Below are positions 1-10,815 of a stretch of 64,000 nucleotides of DNA, one piece after another. The position numbers and the translations under genes are program-made. This stretch comes from Stenopsyche tienmushanensis (Eukaryota > Arthropoda > Insecta > Trichoptera > Stenopsychidae): the NCBI GenBank assembly GCA_008973525.1, contig WACJ01000105.1, forward strand, positions 124,001-188,000, in the 5' to 3' direction. Positions within the stretch are counted from its first letter, which is position 1, and each line of letters opens with the position of its first letter. The notes beneath the pieces are model-generated. The model saw only the letters and a list, made by a program, of their open reading frames with translations. It was not told the origin of the DNA and did no database searches.

Positions 1-185
1 TAATTGTAAAAAGATTATATTTCTTTCATTCCGATAATATGTAAACCAAACTGTGTAATAATGCACATCAATCGTCTTACTCCTAGATTAATCTAAAATT
101 ATTTGATTGAAATATTTGAAAAAGCATTTTAACAGATCGTTAAATTCATTTAATTTTTTATTTTTTTCAATGCCATGGTTTAAAT

Positions 186-475
186 CTAATATATAAAAAT
201 TAGTCTTTGTTCGTATGTAATGCACTGCCATACCGTTCGTCAGATCGCAATAAAACTTCGACCACTTATTGCTAAGGATTGAGCAAGTAACATAGGCATA
301 GTCTAATATATAAAAATCAATGTTTGTTTGTCCGTATTTAATGCGCTTCCATAACGGTCATCCGATTGCGATAAAACTTTGCTAACTTATTATTTGCACT
401 TTCTCAAATAATATAAGTATAATACAATTAACTTACAGTAGATCTTATATATAAAAATCGATGTTTGTATATATT
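186..475. repeat. Short tandem repeat of a ~117-base unit, two copies plus a partial third
   Basis: Units starting near 186 and 303 share the ATATATAAAAAT opening, a T/G-rich stretch and the AATAAAACTT box; a third start is seen near 447 and is cut short. The copies differ by several substitutions, so this is an old array. No coding potential is seen. Confidence 0.6.
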
Positions 476-1945
476 TATAATAAAACCATTAAAATAAATA
501 TCATTTATACTTTTCAAATGAATACATTCCTAATTAAACAAAATCCTTCAAATATCAAACGATATTTTTAGAATTGTTACTTTCAAATAAAGCTATTTTC
601 AAATAAAATATTATTATTCGAAATATACTACTGGAGACATGCTGAGAATCCCATGGACTATCAGACGCTCTAACTCATCTATCCTGGACGAGTAAAAAAT
701 ATAAACAAGACTGTCAATGACACATTTAAGACGTGTAAATCAAATATGATGATAAATTTCATGGATTGTTCTAGAATGTCCATAAAGTGGTTTAAGAAAA
801 TTTTCTTCCGCTTATTAGACATATTTATGTACATTAAATGTCTACGTTTACCAAGTAAATAAGATTTTATATTTTGTATAATCACTCAAATGATCGAACA
901 ATATAAGGCGAGACTTATTTTATTATAATTTATGTATATAAAAATAAAAACATAATAAAATAGATTTAAAAAAAAACATTTTCTTGTAGAAAGTCACTGG
1001 TTTTTTTTTTGTTTAGAAAGTCTAAATACAAATCTCTACATGTAATTTTTACAGAGAGGGGAATAAATCGTAAAAGATCAATTAAATAATGTAAGAGTTA
1101 ATATATCTTCAAATGATAAATATGTTTATATGAAGTAATGAATTTAATTGTAAATCGATTCAAATAAATGTATTTATTGATGGCGATTTTACATTCATTC
1201 ATATTTACAAAATCATTTAATATATTTATATGGTTTAATGTATGATTAATTAATCGAATTTCAATTCAGACGTATTAAAATCACATTATTGGAAATTGCA
1301 CTATTAAATAATAGTTTTTAAAATAACACTGAACGAAGATTGACATTATAATTTAAGAAATTTAAAAAAAAAGATCCTGCGTGATCTAATATTTACAAAA
1401 ATAACTATTGCTATATAGTATTATTATTTATTTGCAATTTGCAAGTCAAAATATATATTAAAATTATATAGCAATTAGTCAAAATATTTATTTAATAAAT
1501 ATAACTTAGTATAACAAAAAATATTCTGAAAAATCACGACTCAAAGGTAATATACATAAGAATGACTTCATTAGCATATTGATATATTTTCAACAAAATT
1601 GACGTTTATTTTCTAATTTTAATAACAAAAAAATGATTCCATTGAACCGCTTTAAATCACATTTCTTAATAATAAAAGTTACATTTTAAAACTATCTAAT
1701 TAATGCAGAATATTTTAAGAAGGTCGTATAGATGACTTTTAATGACGATGCTAGCATAAAAAAGCATCAAATGGCATCAAACACAGTCTGAATTTGTAAA
1801 ATAAAGGCACACGAACCGATCTGAAATCAATTAAAATTGAATCTGAACTAAATCAGACCGAACCATAACGTCAAACTGACACGAAAGAAATAATGCCGCG
1901 GGTCAAGTTTAAATTTCCCTCTGATCGTCGGAGGCGCGAACTGAC
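476..1945. other. AT-rich stretch without a recognisable gene
   Basis: Very AT-rich, with only short random reading frames. If the exon at 1946-1985 is read correctly, this is part of the first intron of that minus-strand gene. No second exon is visible before the left edge. Confidence 0.5.
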
Positions 1946-1985
1946 CTGTTAGCAGCGGCTGAACGATCCCATTTTGCCTCGCCAT
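1946..1985 (-). CDS. First coding exon of probable nicotinate phosphoribosyltransferase (partial)
   Basis: On the minus strand the exon reads MARQNGIVQPLLT and then ends one base into the next codon at a good donor (ACAG|GTCAGT). Insect nicotinate phosphoribosyltransferases, which convert nicotinic acid to its mononucleotide for NAD synthesis, begin with a very similar stretch (QNG-V-QPLLT followed by D-LYQ). The split codon starting with G fits the expected Asp. I chose the Met at 1985 because the family match starts there. An in-frame upstream Met at 2030 would add 15 residues. The rest of the gene must lie left of the window, behind an intron of at least 1.9 kb. Only 13 residues support this call, so it is probable rather than certain. 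Confidence 0.6.
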
Positions 1986-2220
1986 CTTCTTGCGGAGTCT
2001 GCAGGACTCCGGCGCCGACCAAGACATCACAGGCGCGAGAGCGCGCCAAAATCAAACAACAAACACCCACCTCGCTCGCTCGCACGATTGCGACTGGCCT
2101 CGCGCCTACACACTGCAAACGTCAAACCCCCTCTGTTTTCCACCGCTAACCGCGCGTCGGGGAACTACTCCCCATCGGGGAATCAATTCGAACGCGATGC
2201 CACACAAAAATGGATAACAT
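1986..2220 (-). promoter_or_regulatory. GC-rich 5' UTR/promoter of the upstream minus-strand gene
   Basis: A CpG-rich patch in AT-rich surroundings lies immediately upstream of the proposed first coding exon. It contains runs of CGCTCG and a short inverted repeat (GGGGA...TCCCC, near 2160-2180). Its position fits a promoter plus 5' UTR; the transcription start is not identifiable. Confidence 0.4.
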
Positions 2221-2629
2221 TACACCGCCTTTTTACGCCGAAAAAAAATCTAAAACATTCCAATGTGACTTTTAAAAATATCATCGATCTATTGACATTA
2301 TTATTATAATTTTAAAAATACGACAAACGCTATAAACATGCATTTAAAAATATAACATTATAAATTAAATATATTTATTTTAAATTAAATTTCATATACA
2401 AACGCATGATATATATTTAAATCATATAATTTATATCATTTTTATTTAACAACGTATGTATTTATTCCCATTCCATCGTTTCAAATATGTAATTATATAA
2501 ATATTAATTTTGCTTAAATTTAATAAATCATGCGTAATAATATAGGATTGATTGGTAAAAATTAAAATATGGTGTTATCATTCAATTTTATGGCATTTAT
2601 TTAATTGTCATTAATTTGAATAAAATGCA

Positions 2630-3010
2630 AGCAACGCCGCTTCTGATTGGTCGATTTAAAATCGCTCGCGTTGTTTATGTGGGCCGATGACTTGACGCAT
2701 GGCAGCCCCGCTACGTCATATCAAATATCGACCACACGTGAACGAAAGGTCATCGTTTGAAGGACAAGTTATATCAATAGTCCGTTATTAGCGGACGAGA
2801 AGCGATGATTGCGTTGCAGAATGCAAGTGACATGACCGCGAGAACAGGTGCCATCCCATATGGGACATATTCGTTCGCTTTCGTTCCGGAAAAACGATGC
2901 TGGTATTCGAGCGGGCGCAATTGCCGCGGAAAACTTTCGTACGACTCGCGCGGGCGCTAAACGCGTCGTCGGAAACTCGACTCCCTTATTATTGTGACCC
3001 AAAGAGCGAT
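2630..3010. promoter_or_regulatory. GC-rich promoter-like patch with E-box, CRE-like and CCAAT-like motifs
   Basis: This patch stands out from its flanks by composition. It carries TGATTGG near 2645 (CCAAT on the reverse strand), ACGTCA near 2713, a perfect CACGTG E-box at 2735-2740 and a nuclear-receptor half site AAGGTCA at 2746-2752. A short plus-strand frame begins at ATG 2805 but matches nothing I know. It could be a promoter of an unseen first exon or an enhancer of the neighbouring gene. Confidence 0.3.
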
Positions 3011-3475
3011 GATTAATAACGTGATGGGAATTGATCAAACTTATGCGAAGTTATTCGAGTATAGCGCAACTTTTGCGGCACGCCATTCCGCTGAATATCC
3101 TGTGATTTTCCCCATGCTATGTAAAATATGCGAAAGTTTAAATTTATTTCGCAATCAAATTATTATGGAAGGCATGTTGCTTTTTAAGTTTTCCTTTGTA
3201 ATATAGCACATTAGTTTGAATTATGGTCGAATTAATTTTTGACGCAGTGGGTGAAAACTTTATGGCCGGAAAGTTCGTTGTTATGCGCCAACGACAGATA
3301 GTATTTAAATTCAAATAATGTACTATACAAATACATATGTAACGCAGGGGGAAAACCGTCAGTTTTCAAATGTTTATCTTGTTCGTGTCAAATTTCCGGC
3401 CCGCGGGCCGCATGTGGCCCAGTACGAATATTTTTGCGACCCAGCCAACAAAGCGATGAAAATACTTTTTAAAAA

Positions 3476-3520
3476 GTGTGGCGATACTCGGATAATGACG
3501 CCACTCTTAAACAGTGCATG
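3476..3520 (+). repeat. Fragment resembling the start of the LTR family at 20416
   Basis: The stretch TGTGGCGATACTCGG and the following ATGACGCCACTC match the opening of the LTR at 20416-20935. Homology then stops, so this is a truncated relic. Confidence 0.35.
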
Positions 3521-3900
3521 TAATATTACATAAAAACCGGTCAAAAACCTACAAAAATAAAGACCTGGTCTCATGTCTTAATTACCTTGATTCTTAAAAT
3601 AACTGGACAATGGAGTTTAAGAAAGCTTGTTACATGAGGCATATTTTAAAAGGAGTGTAAGATTGATTGATGATTGCTTACAGCTTAAAGTTAGTTCAAA
3701 AATAACATGAAACATAAAATAATCTTCCAATACTTTTAAGCTGCAATGATCAAAAGTCGAAAAATAACTTCTTATCTTGAATGGCCATATTACACATGAT
3801 AACATGGCAATATTACAGTACTACAAAATAATTATACTTTGGTTCTTTCGGTATTCCCCAATTTTGTTATCATCGTGTATTGCTTTGTAAAAACATTGAG

Positions 3901-4080
3901 CCACTATGGTGCCGTTGACGGTTCGATCTCGCTCCGATCCCGGTCCGATCAAATATTCTTACACAAGAAACAATCAGAGTATTCGCACTATCGGATCGTT
4001 CCAATCCCGTTTTTTGTATGAGAATATTTGACCGGACCGAGACCGAGAGCGAGATCGAACCGTTACCGGCACCATAGTGT
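3901..4080. mobile_element. Foldback MITE with ~58-base inverted ends
   Basis: The left arm (3902-3959, CACTATGGTGCCG...) and right arm (4021-4079, ...CGGCACCATAGTG) are almost perfect reverse complements around a loop of about 60 bases. The element has no coding capacity. No clear target duplication is visible, so the superfamily is unassigned. Confidence 0.75.
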
Positions 4081-4084
4081 GGAT

Positions 4085-4698
4085 AGGGCCTTAGTCTGGA
4101 TCTGATTTTGATAGCCTGGAAACCTGCTGCTGCTTTGAGTTGATGACTGCGTGAGCCCCCATCAATGTGACTGATAAAATTCCTATCTGCTGAAACACGG
4201 ACTAAAAGTCGCAAAATTCCCGATTTCCTGACAAATTATTTATTTCCGTCGCTGCAGACGAATACTTATATACTATAATACTTTGATGTGATTCGTAATT
4301 ATATTACGGAGGAATACAAAAATTCTGAACCCTGTATCTTTTATATTTCATATGGATATTCCCATTATTAGAGTCGAGGTGTAGTAAATACATCACCGGT
4401 AGGGAAAGGTTAATATAACAATTTGAAAAACATATATGTACTGTATATATGTATAAATAGATTAGACAGTTACTGCTCCTAGGCGTCGCCTAAACTTGTC
4501 AATTAGTAGTTACGCTACTGTTTCTAAGCGTCCAGATTTCGGCGAGAATGTCTAGATTTAGTAGCTTTTAACGTGCTGGTGAAGTGTGCGATTCTGTTAG
4601 ATAAAAATTTCAATCCCGAATTTTTTGGGAATACGTTTACTAATCCCAGGATTAATGAGCACCTAAAACTGTCCGGGATCCCGGGATTGGATTCCCTA
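4085..4698 (-). mobile_element. hAT-type element, internally deleted copy
   Basis: The minus strand carries, in order from 4698: an end beginning TAGGG (the hAT terminal consensus YARNG), an AATCCCGGGAT-rich subterminal region, a segment shared with 17575-18265, and degraded sequence matching the hAT C-terminal coding region near 4090-4220. Compared with the copy at 17.6 kb the reading frame is broken. The right edge at 4698 is sharp; the left edge is less certain because it abuts the MITE at 3901. Confidence 0.6.
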
Positions 4699-4699
4699 A

Positions 4700-5704
4700 T
4701 CATATATAAAATGTTATTAACTAAAGGTATGAAAAGACGATATGAATTATCGAATTGCATTTCAAATCTGGATTTTATAGCGATTATCCAAATATAGCTT
4801 GCTTGGATGAGAATATGCTAAACGGAAGAAACGGATGAAAGATGGAATGATAACTGAAAGACGACTTGTAGCTTCATCAACAATTATTATTTTTGACGTC
4901 ATTGAAGCTCTAAAGCAATAAATTGCATTGAAATCAGACAAAGTCAATGAAGAAGACTGCTATACTAAATGGACTATGGACGCGCTGTTATGCTAATGAA
5001 GCAGTTGGACAAGAATGCATGAATGAGTTTGATCAAATCGCAAGATATTTTGGAAGCCATTCCTTGCATTCTATTTTCTGGCATTATAATATGCGTAAAC
5101 AAGTATTACACTAAATGTAGTAACCCAAATCACCTACTATCTGGCACAAAATTAGAACCATCCATCCCGTGTGACATTTTTCTAGAAGCACACCTTTGAT
5201 AAAGCATATTGAATTACCATTGTTGAGATTTCTTCGTGTCGTGGATAAAAATAAACTGTGATGCTTTTACTTTTCTGTGGCCACGTCTTCTATTACTGCA
5301 AGTGGGTGCATTGGCCCTGTACGTTCCTGCCGACACGTAGTCTGCAATTTTTTGAAGTTTAGTCGTAATGCTTGGAGAAGAGACGGATTTTATGTTATCG
5401 TTGAACTCTTACTATCATGCCAGAGATCGTATTTGGGTTTGAAAGAATGCTGAAAAATCTGATTCAATGTATTATACAAGCGTACATACACTAAAAAAAT
5501 CATGGGACACGCATATACTCGTCTTATTGACCATGTTTTTATTTTAATATAAATTTATTTAATTTAATGTAAAAAGTCATGGGACTAAGTATTTATCAAG
5601 TTATCGAATATATTAGAAAAAAAAAACTCACGTGTTAGAAGTGAAACTTCTTAGCTTCTAGGAAAAAATGACTGTATGCATTGCTTTATTTTTAACTAGA
5701 TGAG
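4700..5704. other. Unassigned AT-rich sequence
   Basis: No reading frame here resembles a protein I recognise. The region is probably degraded repeat, but I cannot assign it. Confidence 0.3.
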
Positions 5705-5963
5705 TTAACCCCTCAAAGAAATAAGACACAATGTTGTGAATGTTTGTTTGACTCGATTTCAAATGTATTGTTTATGTTTACGCAAAGAAATGACCGAATA
5801 TTGTGTGCTATTGACAGTGTTTATTTATTTATGTACAAGCTTCATACATGCTGCGACGGTCCTGACAGATAAATGATTTTGTACGGATGATAAGTGGCGG
5901 ACATACAAATCTAACATCTAAGTTTATGATGATTTTAAATTAGCACACTACTCAAAGGGTTAA
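5705..5963. mobile_element. TTAA-flanked MITE, piggyBac-type (copy 1)
   Basis: It starts at TTAA 5705 and ends at TTAA 5960-5963, with ends reading CCCCTCAAAG and CTCAAAGGG. A TTAA target duplication and CCY...GGG ends are the piggyBac signature. The interior is shared with the copies at 6958-7254 and 11989-12387. Confidence 0.75.
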
Positions 5964-6104
5964 TACTGTTTGCCTGGCAGCACCAAACATAAAGGAAAAT
6001 TCATGTACACTGATATGAATCTGATTCAATGGTGATTTTCAGTCCATCTTTATCCACCATTGATTCTGGACGACGGAGTAACTCAATTGTGAGTTTAAAG
6101 ATAC

Positions 6105-6683
6105 TGTAGCGTTCGACGCTCTTCTGATGCTAAGAGATCGGCTATCTTCGTCGCTGCGACTTTTGGAAGGTCGCGTTGTTCGTCCGCGAGCCCGCGAACA
6201 ATCGGCACAACGTATTTATTCAATCAATCCACACAAATAGGAGAATTTGTGTGGATTAATTCGAAGATCCTCCCCTGTTGGAGTCCATAAGCGAAGAGAG
6301 AAAGAGTAAAGTCGAAAAGCTGGTCGTTCGAGGAGATCCTTCTCCGTCGGGTTCTGGTAGTCAGTCCTGTTGTCTGAAGAGGTTCTTCGTCGAGGTCTGC
6401 TCAACGACTCCCCCATACTCGTACTCGTCATCTGCGCCTTTCCTTCCCATCTTCTATTGCGTAGCAAAATCCCGGCATTTGCTTTGGTCGTCACTTGTTT
6501 TGATAATGAAGCTAAATGGTTTGATTCGATCACCGCCGGGTCCCTTTTTGAAAAGCCGCCGCCCTTTTGACAATCTGCCGCTATTTTGACAGTTGGCTGC
6601 TGTTTTGATAATTCGCCGCTGATGTGATGACACCTCATGGGAGATTGGTAATAGCATCATCCGAGTATCACTACTCCTTTGCA
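6105..6683 (-). mobile_element. LTR-retrotransposon 3' LTR with adjoining polypurine tract
   Basis: Reverse-complemented, this aligns with 20405-20935. Both begin with GCAAAGGAG, which reads as a polypurine tract directly before the LTR, followed by GTGATACTC. Both contain AATAAATACGTTGTGCCGAT as a polyadenylation region, and this copy ends TACA. A perfect 13-bp hairpin (stems 6226-6238 and 6245-6257) lies next to the poly(A) signal. No gag or pol is attached, so this is a truncated remnant. Reading frames across it are not genes. Confidence 0.65.
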
Positions 6684-6957
6684 GAAATCTCTTCTTGAAT
6701 GTAGAAAATCCGAATCTGAAAGGCTTGCAATTTTCCCAAGATTTTCTTCCACGTTACACTAACAGAGTGAAATTTTGCAAACCGATTCAATACCAATATT
6801 TAATAATATTAAAGCAAAATATATAATTGATGTTTGAGCTGTCTGGGATGTTGTACTTCTGCTTAAGAACGCATATTTTATCGTTGTGTGAATTTTTGAC
6901 TTTTTCGTCTTTGTAAACAAAGATGTTTTTTACATGTTTTAAACCACAAAATTATGT

Positions 6958-7254
6958 ATAAAGAGGAAAATATGTGTGTCTTATTTCTGAGAGTATCTTG
7001 TGTGCATCATACGATTGTATAGATCTTTAACCCAAATTTATCGATTTCAAGTGTATTGTTTATGTTTACGCAAAGAAATGACAGAATATTATGTGCTATG
7101 GACAGAGTTTATTTTTTTTATGTACAAACTTCATACACGCTGCGACGGTCCTGGTACAGATAAATGGATTTGTACGGATGTTAAGTGGCGAACATACAAA
7201 TCTAGCATTTAAGTTTATGATGATTTTAAATTAACGTACTCCTCAAAGGGTTAA
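6958..7254. mobile_element. TTAA-flanked MITE, piggyBac-type (copy 2)
   Basis: Right end CTCAAAGGG followed by TTAA at 7251-7254; the interior is highly similar to copies 1 and 3. The left end is decayed and its position approximate. Confidence 0.65.
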
Positions 7255-8243
7255 ATAAATATCCTAATCTATTATTTTATCAATGGAAACCAAATTAACC
7301 AAAACATATTTTGATTGTTATTTTTGGCGAATTCTAATCGTTTCCCCTGTTTCATCTTTTTAATCTATGACTTTTGTAAACAGGATTTGGAGCCTTTTTA
7401 CATTTTGCTTCAAATGATTATTGAAGAGAACTCGCTATATATCTTGATGGTTATGATTATCATACTATGAACAATACCAAAGTTTATCAATAAAAACAAT
7501 TTTACACATTTATTTTTAGTTTTTTGCGTTATTCCAACGCACCACATTATTTTGAAACATTTGTGCAGGTGTCGTTTTGCAATGCATTGTTTGTTATTTC
7601 TTGTTTTGTGACGCATTTAATTGTCATTGTGGTCAAACAATTGTTTTTAGAATTCATTATAGAACGTCTCTACAAAAATGCAGAAGTGTATGAACAATAT
7701 AATCGTTATAGATCAAAGTTTATAAACAATGAGGGAGTAGGAATAGCGTCAGGTCATAAACGATTAAAATATTTTTTCCCAGTGCAAACTTTTTTAACAC
7801 TTTTCATACGACGAAATGACGCATAATATAGACGTGTCCTTCAATACATTAAATGTATAATATTTTGAATTATTCTTCATCCTGAGATAAAATCTTATAG
7901 AGACAGGTCTGACAAGTATAGCAGCTATTATACCTCTTGAATCAATTTGTTTGCTAAATAGTTGCAAAAAGACACAATGAAATGAGAGGGTTAATTGTTT
8001 TGGTGCAAGAACCAGTTTTATGCAAAATGTGGATGCACCCTTTAAAACATGTTTTTGCGACTCTTCTTGTAAATCTGATTTAATTAGTTATTAAACAAAA
8101 CAGGAATGCTCAATGGGTCAATCTATGATTTCTGTTTTAAATTCGATTCTTCCGATTCTGAATCGATTCTTCCTTTACATGCTTCCTCAGTTGTATATGT
8201 TCCAATTACTAATTGACTTTCCAAAGCTTTGCCAGTTGTAATA
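7255..8243. other. Unassigned AT-rich sequence
   Basis: A plus-strand frame of 100 codons at 7524-7826 is hydrophobic and unlike any family I know. I see no splice context or repeat relation that supports a gene. Confidence 0.3.
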
Positions 8244-8663
8244 CAGCAGAACCGCGGTAATCCGTTTTGCAAGGCATTGTCGGATTGTCGAATTTGTCGA
8301 ACTATAGAGTACTGCTCCCCAACCCCTTATAGTACGGTTTTTGGAAAGGAATATTTGTAATCCGAAAAAATATGAAAATGATGAGATATACATAGGCAAT
8401 ATAAGGTTTCACGTTATAGAATTAACGTCATCAAACGTATTCCATGATAATTTTTGAAGCGGTTCAACTATCCCTTGCTAGCTACAAAGTCTTCTTTTTT
8501 GTTATCTCCTTGTACAACTTTGCTTTCATGGCCAATATGTGCCCATAAATAGGTATATGTCCACATAAACACATATACAAAGCTTACTTCACCTTCGTAT
8601 GTTAAGTTTCTTGAAAGTTTGGCTCTTCTCACCGCATTTTTTTGAAATTCGAATTACCGCGGG
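8244..8663. mobile_element. Pogo/Tigger-like inverted-repeat element, right end cut by a hAT
   Basis: After a TA at 8242-8243 the sequence reads CAGCAGAACCGCGGTAATCC, close to the Tigger-type end. Near 8648-8662 the reverse complement of the CCGCGGTAAT core appears and is abruptly replaced at 8664 by the TAGGG end of a hAT element. The interior has no coding frame, so it is a non-autonomous copy. Confidence 0.5.
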
Positions 8664-8771
8664 TAGGGAATCCAATCCCGGGGTCCCGGACAGTTTTAGG
8701 TGCTCATGAATCCCGGGATTGAAATCTTCATCTAACAGAAATCGTACACTTCACCAGCACGTTAAATTGCC
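8664..8771 (+). mobile_element. hAT end fragment
   Basis: Begins TAGGGAATCC and is the inverted counterpart of 4568-4698 over roughly 110 bases, including the CCCGGGATTG subterminal motifs. No transposase follows that I can recognise. Confidence 0.6.
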
Positions 8772-8916
8772 AATCATGTCAGCGGCGTATTGCAGATGCC
8801 AGATGTGATTCATATAGGATTCTCTTAAGAAAAATTGGTTTATATGTACTTCATGTGCATGAGCAAAGTCACTTGACTGTAAACTGTTTGGGTGGTGGAT
8901 AATATCACATCACCAA

Positions 8917-9474
8917 TCATACATTGCATGTGCTAAAAAGGCAAACCGATGTGCCGAATAAAAAAATATTGAAATGTGGAACAAAATAAATAGTCATCAC
9001 GACATTTCTTCGACGACGAGGCTCACGAATTCGATGATAAGTAATAGCCCCCTGTCTTGGAATGTTATATAAGTCAAAATGTGTTTTATTGTTGTGGAAG
9101 CCATTCAAAGTAGATTGCCTTGTGTGGAGTTTTGTCTTTTCATATAAAAGTCGGGCGCTTTTGGCTAAAATATCCATGGCCTCATTAATTCTATCCGTGA
9201 AATCTCTACATAAATGTATGACTTGATTCGTATTTGATTTGCCATAGATTATTTGGTTCGATTGTAAATTTTGCGTTTTCGTACATAATTGTTTCTCATC
9301 CCTTCCTATTTGCAAATTTAAAGTTCCACCGAGCGAAAGATGTTTTTCAATGTTAATGCAAAAAACTGTATTAGATAACCACTCACTTCGTTGAGAAAAA
9401 GGGAAATCCCACAATTGAAAATACTGCTGTATAAATGAAGATGAATAATATGATTTTAATATTAATGCTATCAT
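8917..9474 (-). CDS. Unrecognised open frame of 185 codons
   Basis: This is the longest open frame in the AT-rich left third of the window. The predicted product has a mixed, non-repetitive composition, with a charged middle (FTDRINEAMDILAKSARLLY) and a basic RIREPRRRRN stretch followed by a hydrophobic tail. I do not recognise it. A possible acceptor (TTTATACAG) lies 45 bases into the frame near 9428, so the region could be a terminal exon rather than an intact gene. It lies beside hAT and non-LTR remnants, so a transposon origin is equally possible. No function is proposed. Confidence 0.2.
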   Translation of the reverse strand: MIALILKSYYSSSFIQQYFQLWDFPFSQRSEWLSNTVFCINIEKHLSLGGTLNLQIGRDEKQLCTKTQNLQSNQIIYGKSNTNQVIHLCRDFTDRINEAMDILAKSARLLYEKTKLHTRQSTLNGFHNNKTHFDLYNIPRQGAITYHRIREPRRRRNVVMTIYFVPHFNIFLFGTSVCLFSTCNV

Positions 9475-9944
9475 CTCGCAATCATTTTTAGATTATTGAA
9501 TAACGATAATCGTTATCGCTGCAGATAAGATGATTATTATAATTGTGTCTAAAGGGCAAATACTGATATAATTTTAGAAATATGCACAGCATTTGAAATT
9601 CATTAATCCTAAATATGACCGATGAGAAGTATGTATATATTCTAAATTGTGTATGGGTAAACTGAAACATCATAATGTCCCGTTTTCAGTGTGAGAGTGA
9701 CCCATGCTAACCAAATGGCGCGAAAATGTCTAAATTATGGTATGGTTCTGCCTAGAAGACACATGCAAAGTACTTTAACACTCACTTATTCTCGTAATAC
9801 TGCAAACTTCACACACTCCAACTCAACATCACAACATAACAAGAAACGAAAATATCCCGTTTTAATGAAAAGAAAAGAAAAAAAATGGTCACTTACGTAC
9901 GACAGTACTCAACCATTAACGAGATCGCTCTTAGAAAATTATCT

Positions 9945-10815
9945 AGGGAGCACCCAGGTAAGTGTCGCCAGCTCCTGGCGGCGATCCAAGAGCATCGAAT
10001 CCTCGATAGTGGATCGATGCTCCTCGGGGATGCTGCCATGTTGTACAGTAGTGACGAGACCGCTCAGAGTTCGGGCCTGAGTTTCGTTCTGGACAAGAGA
10101 ACCTTGTCGTCCATTTTAAGTTTAAACCCCATTAGCGACAGGATATGTAAACTGCGCATCAGAGGACGTAACATATCAGCTACGTCCTCTACCGACAGAT
10201 GACAGCATCAAAGACGCTTTCTATGAAGAACCACAGAAGCCGTACGAATATTGGGAGATTTGAACGCGAAAATTGGCAGGGAAAACTTTGAACATAAAAA
10301 AAATCCATAAGTACACGTGGTTGTCTGCCTATGGGGTCACCCGAAATCAGATCGACCACGTTTTGGTTGTGTGCTGTGGCGGACGTCAGAGTTATGCGTG
10401 GGGCGGATTGCGAATCCGACCATTGTCTTATAAGAGCAAAATATACCTTTAAGGCAATCTCGAATAAAGTTTTAGACCTCCGGCTACGGACGAAACCTTA
10501 GGTTATGAAGCCATGAGGTCCAATCGCGAGGTCACGGACATGTACGGCGAAGCGGCAATTACTAGCTTCGTCCAAACTCCATTGGGCAGGTCATGTGGCT
10601 CGGATGCAGGACACACCAAATTTTTCTGAGCCGTCTTAAATTTTGAACTGAGTGGCAACAGACCTGTTGGAAAGCCCCAGCTACGCTGGGTTAATCAGAT
10701 AGAAAAAGACGCCGCACGTCTGGACATTGACAGTTGGAGGGAAAAGGCCCAAGACAGGCGAAAATGACGATATGCGTCGTCTGGACTGGCAGCACAAATT
10801 GAGGTTCATCTAACA
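9945..10815 (+). pseudogene. Non-LTR retrotransposon remnant (endonuclease and RT tail, CFDP2/RTE-like)
   Basis: In shifting plus-strand frames it reads LYSSDETAQSSGLSFVLD and NPISDRICKLRIRG (endonuclease N-terminal region), then GDLNAKIGRE, NQIDHVLV and the SDHCLIRAKY box. After a deletion come WAGHVMRM-like residues and VGRPRLRWVNQIEKDA, the C-terminal tail of this retroelement class. Reverse-transcriptase core motifs are missing. Several stops and frameshifts show it is dead. A related copy lies inverted at 31920-32690. Confidence 0.75.

Noticed and set aside
186..475. CRISPR-like array
   Set aside because: Imperfect AT-rich tandem units of an insect genome; no spacers of equal length.
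6216..6638. 140-codon minus frame
   Set aside because: Lies within an LTR; the frame is not shared by the sister LTR.
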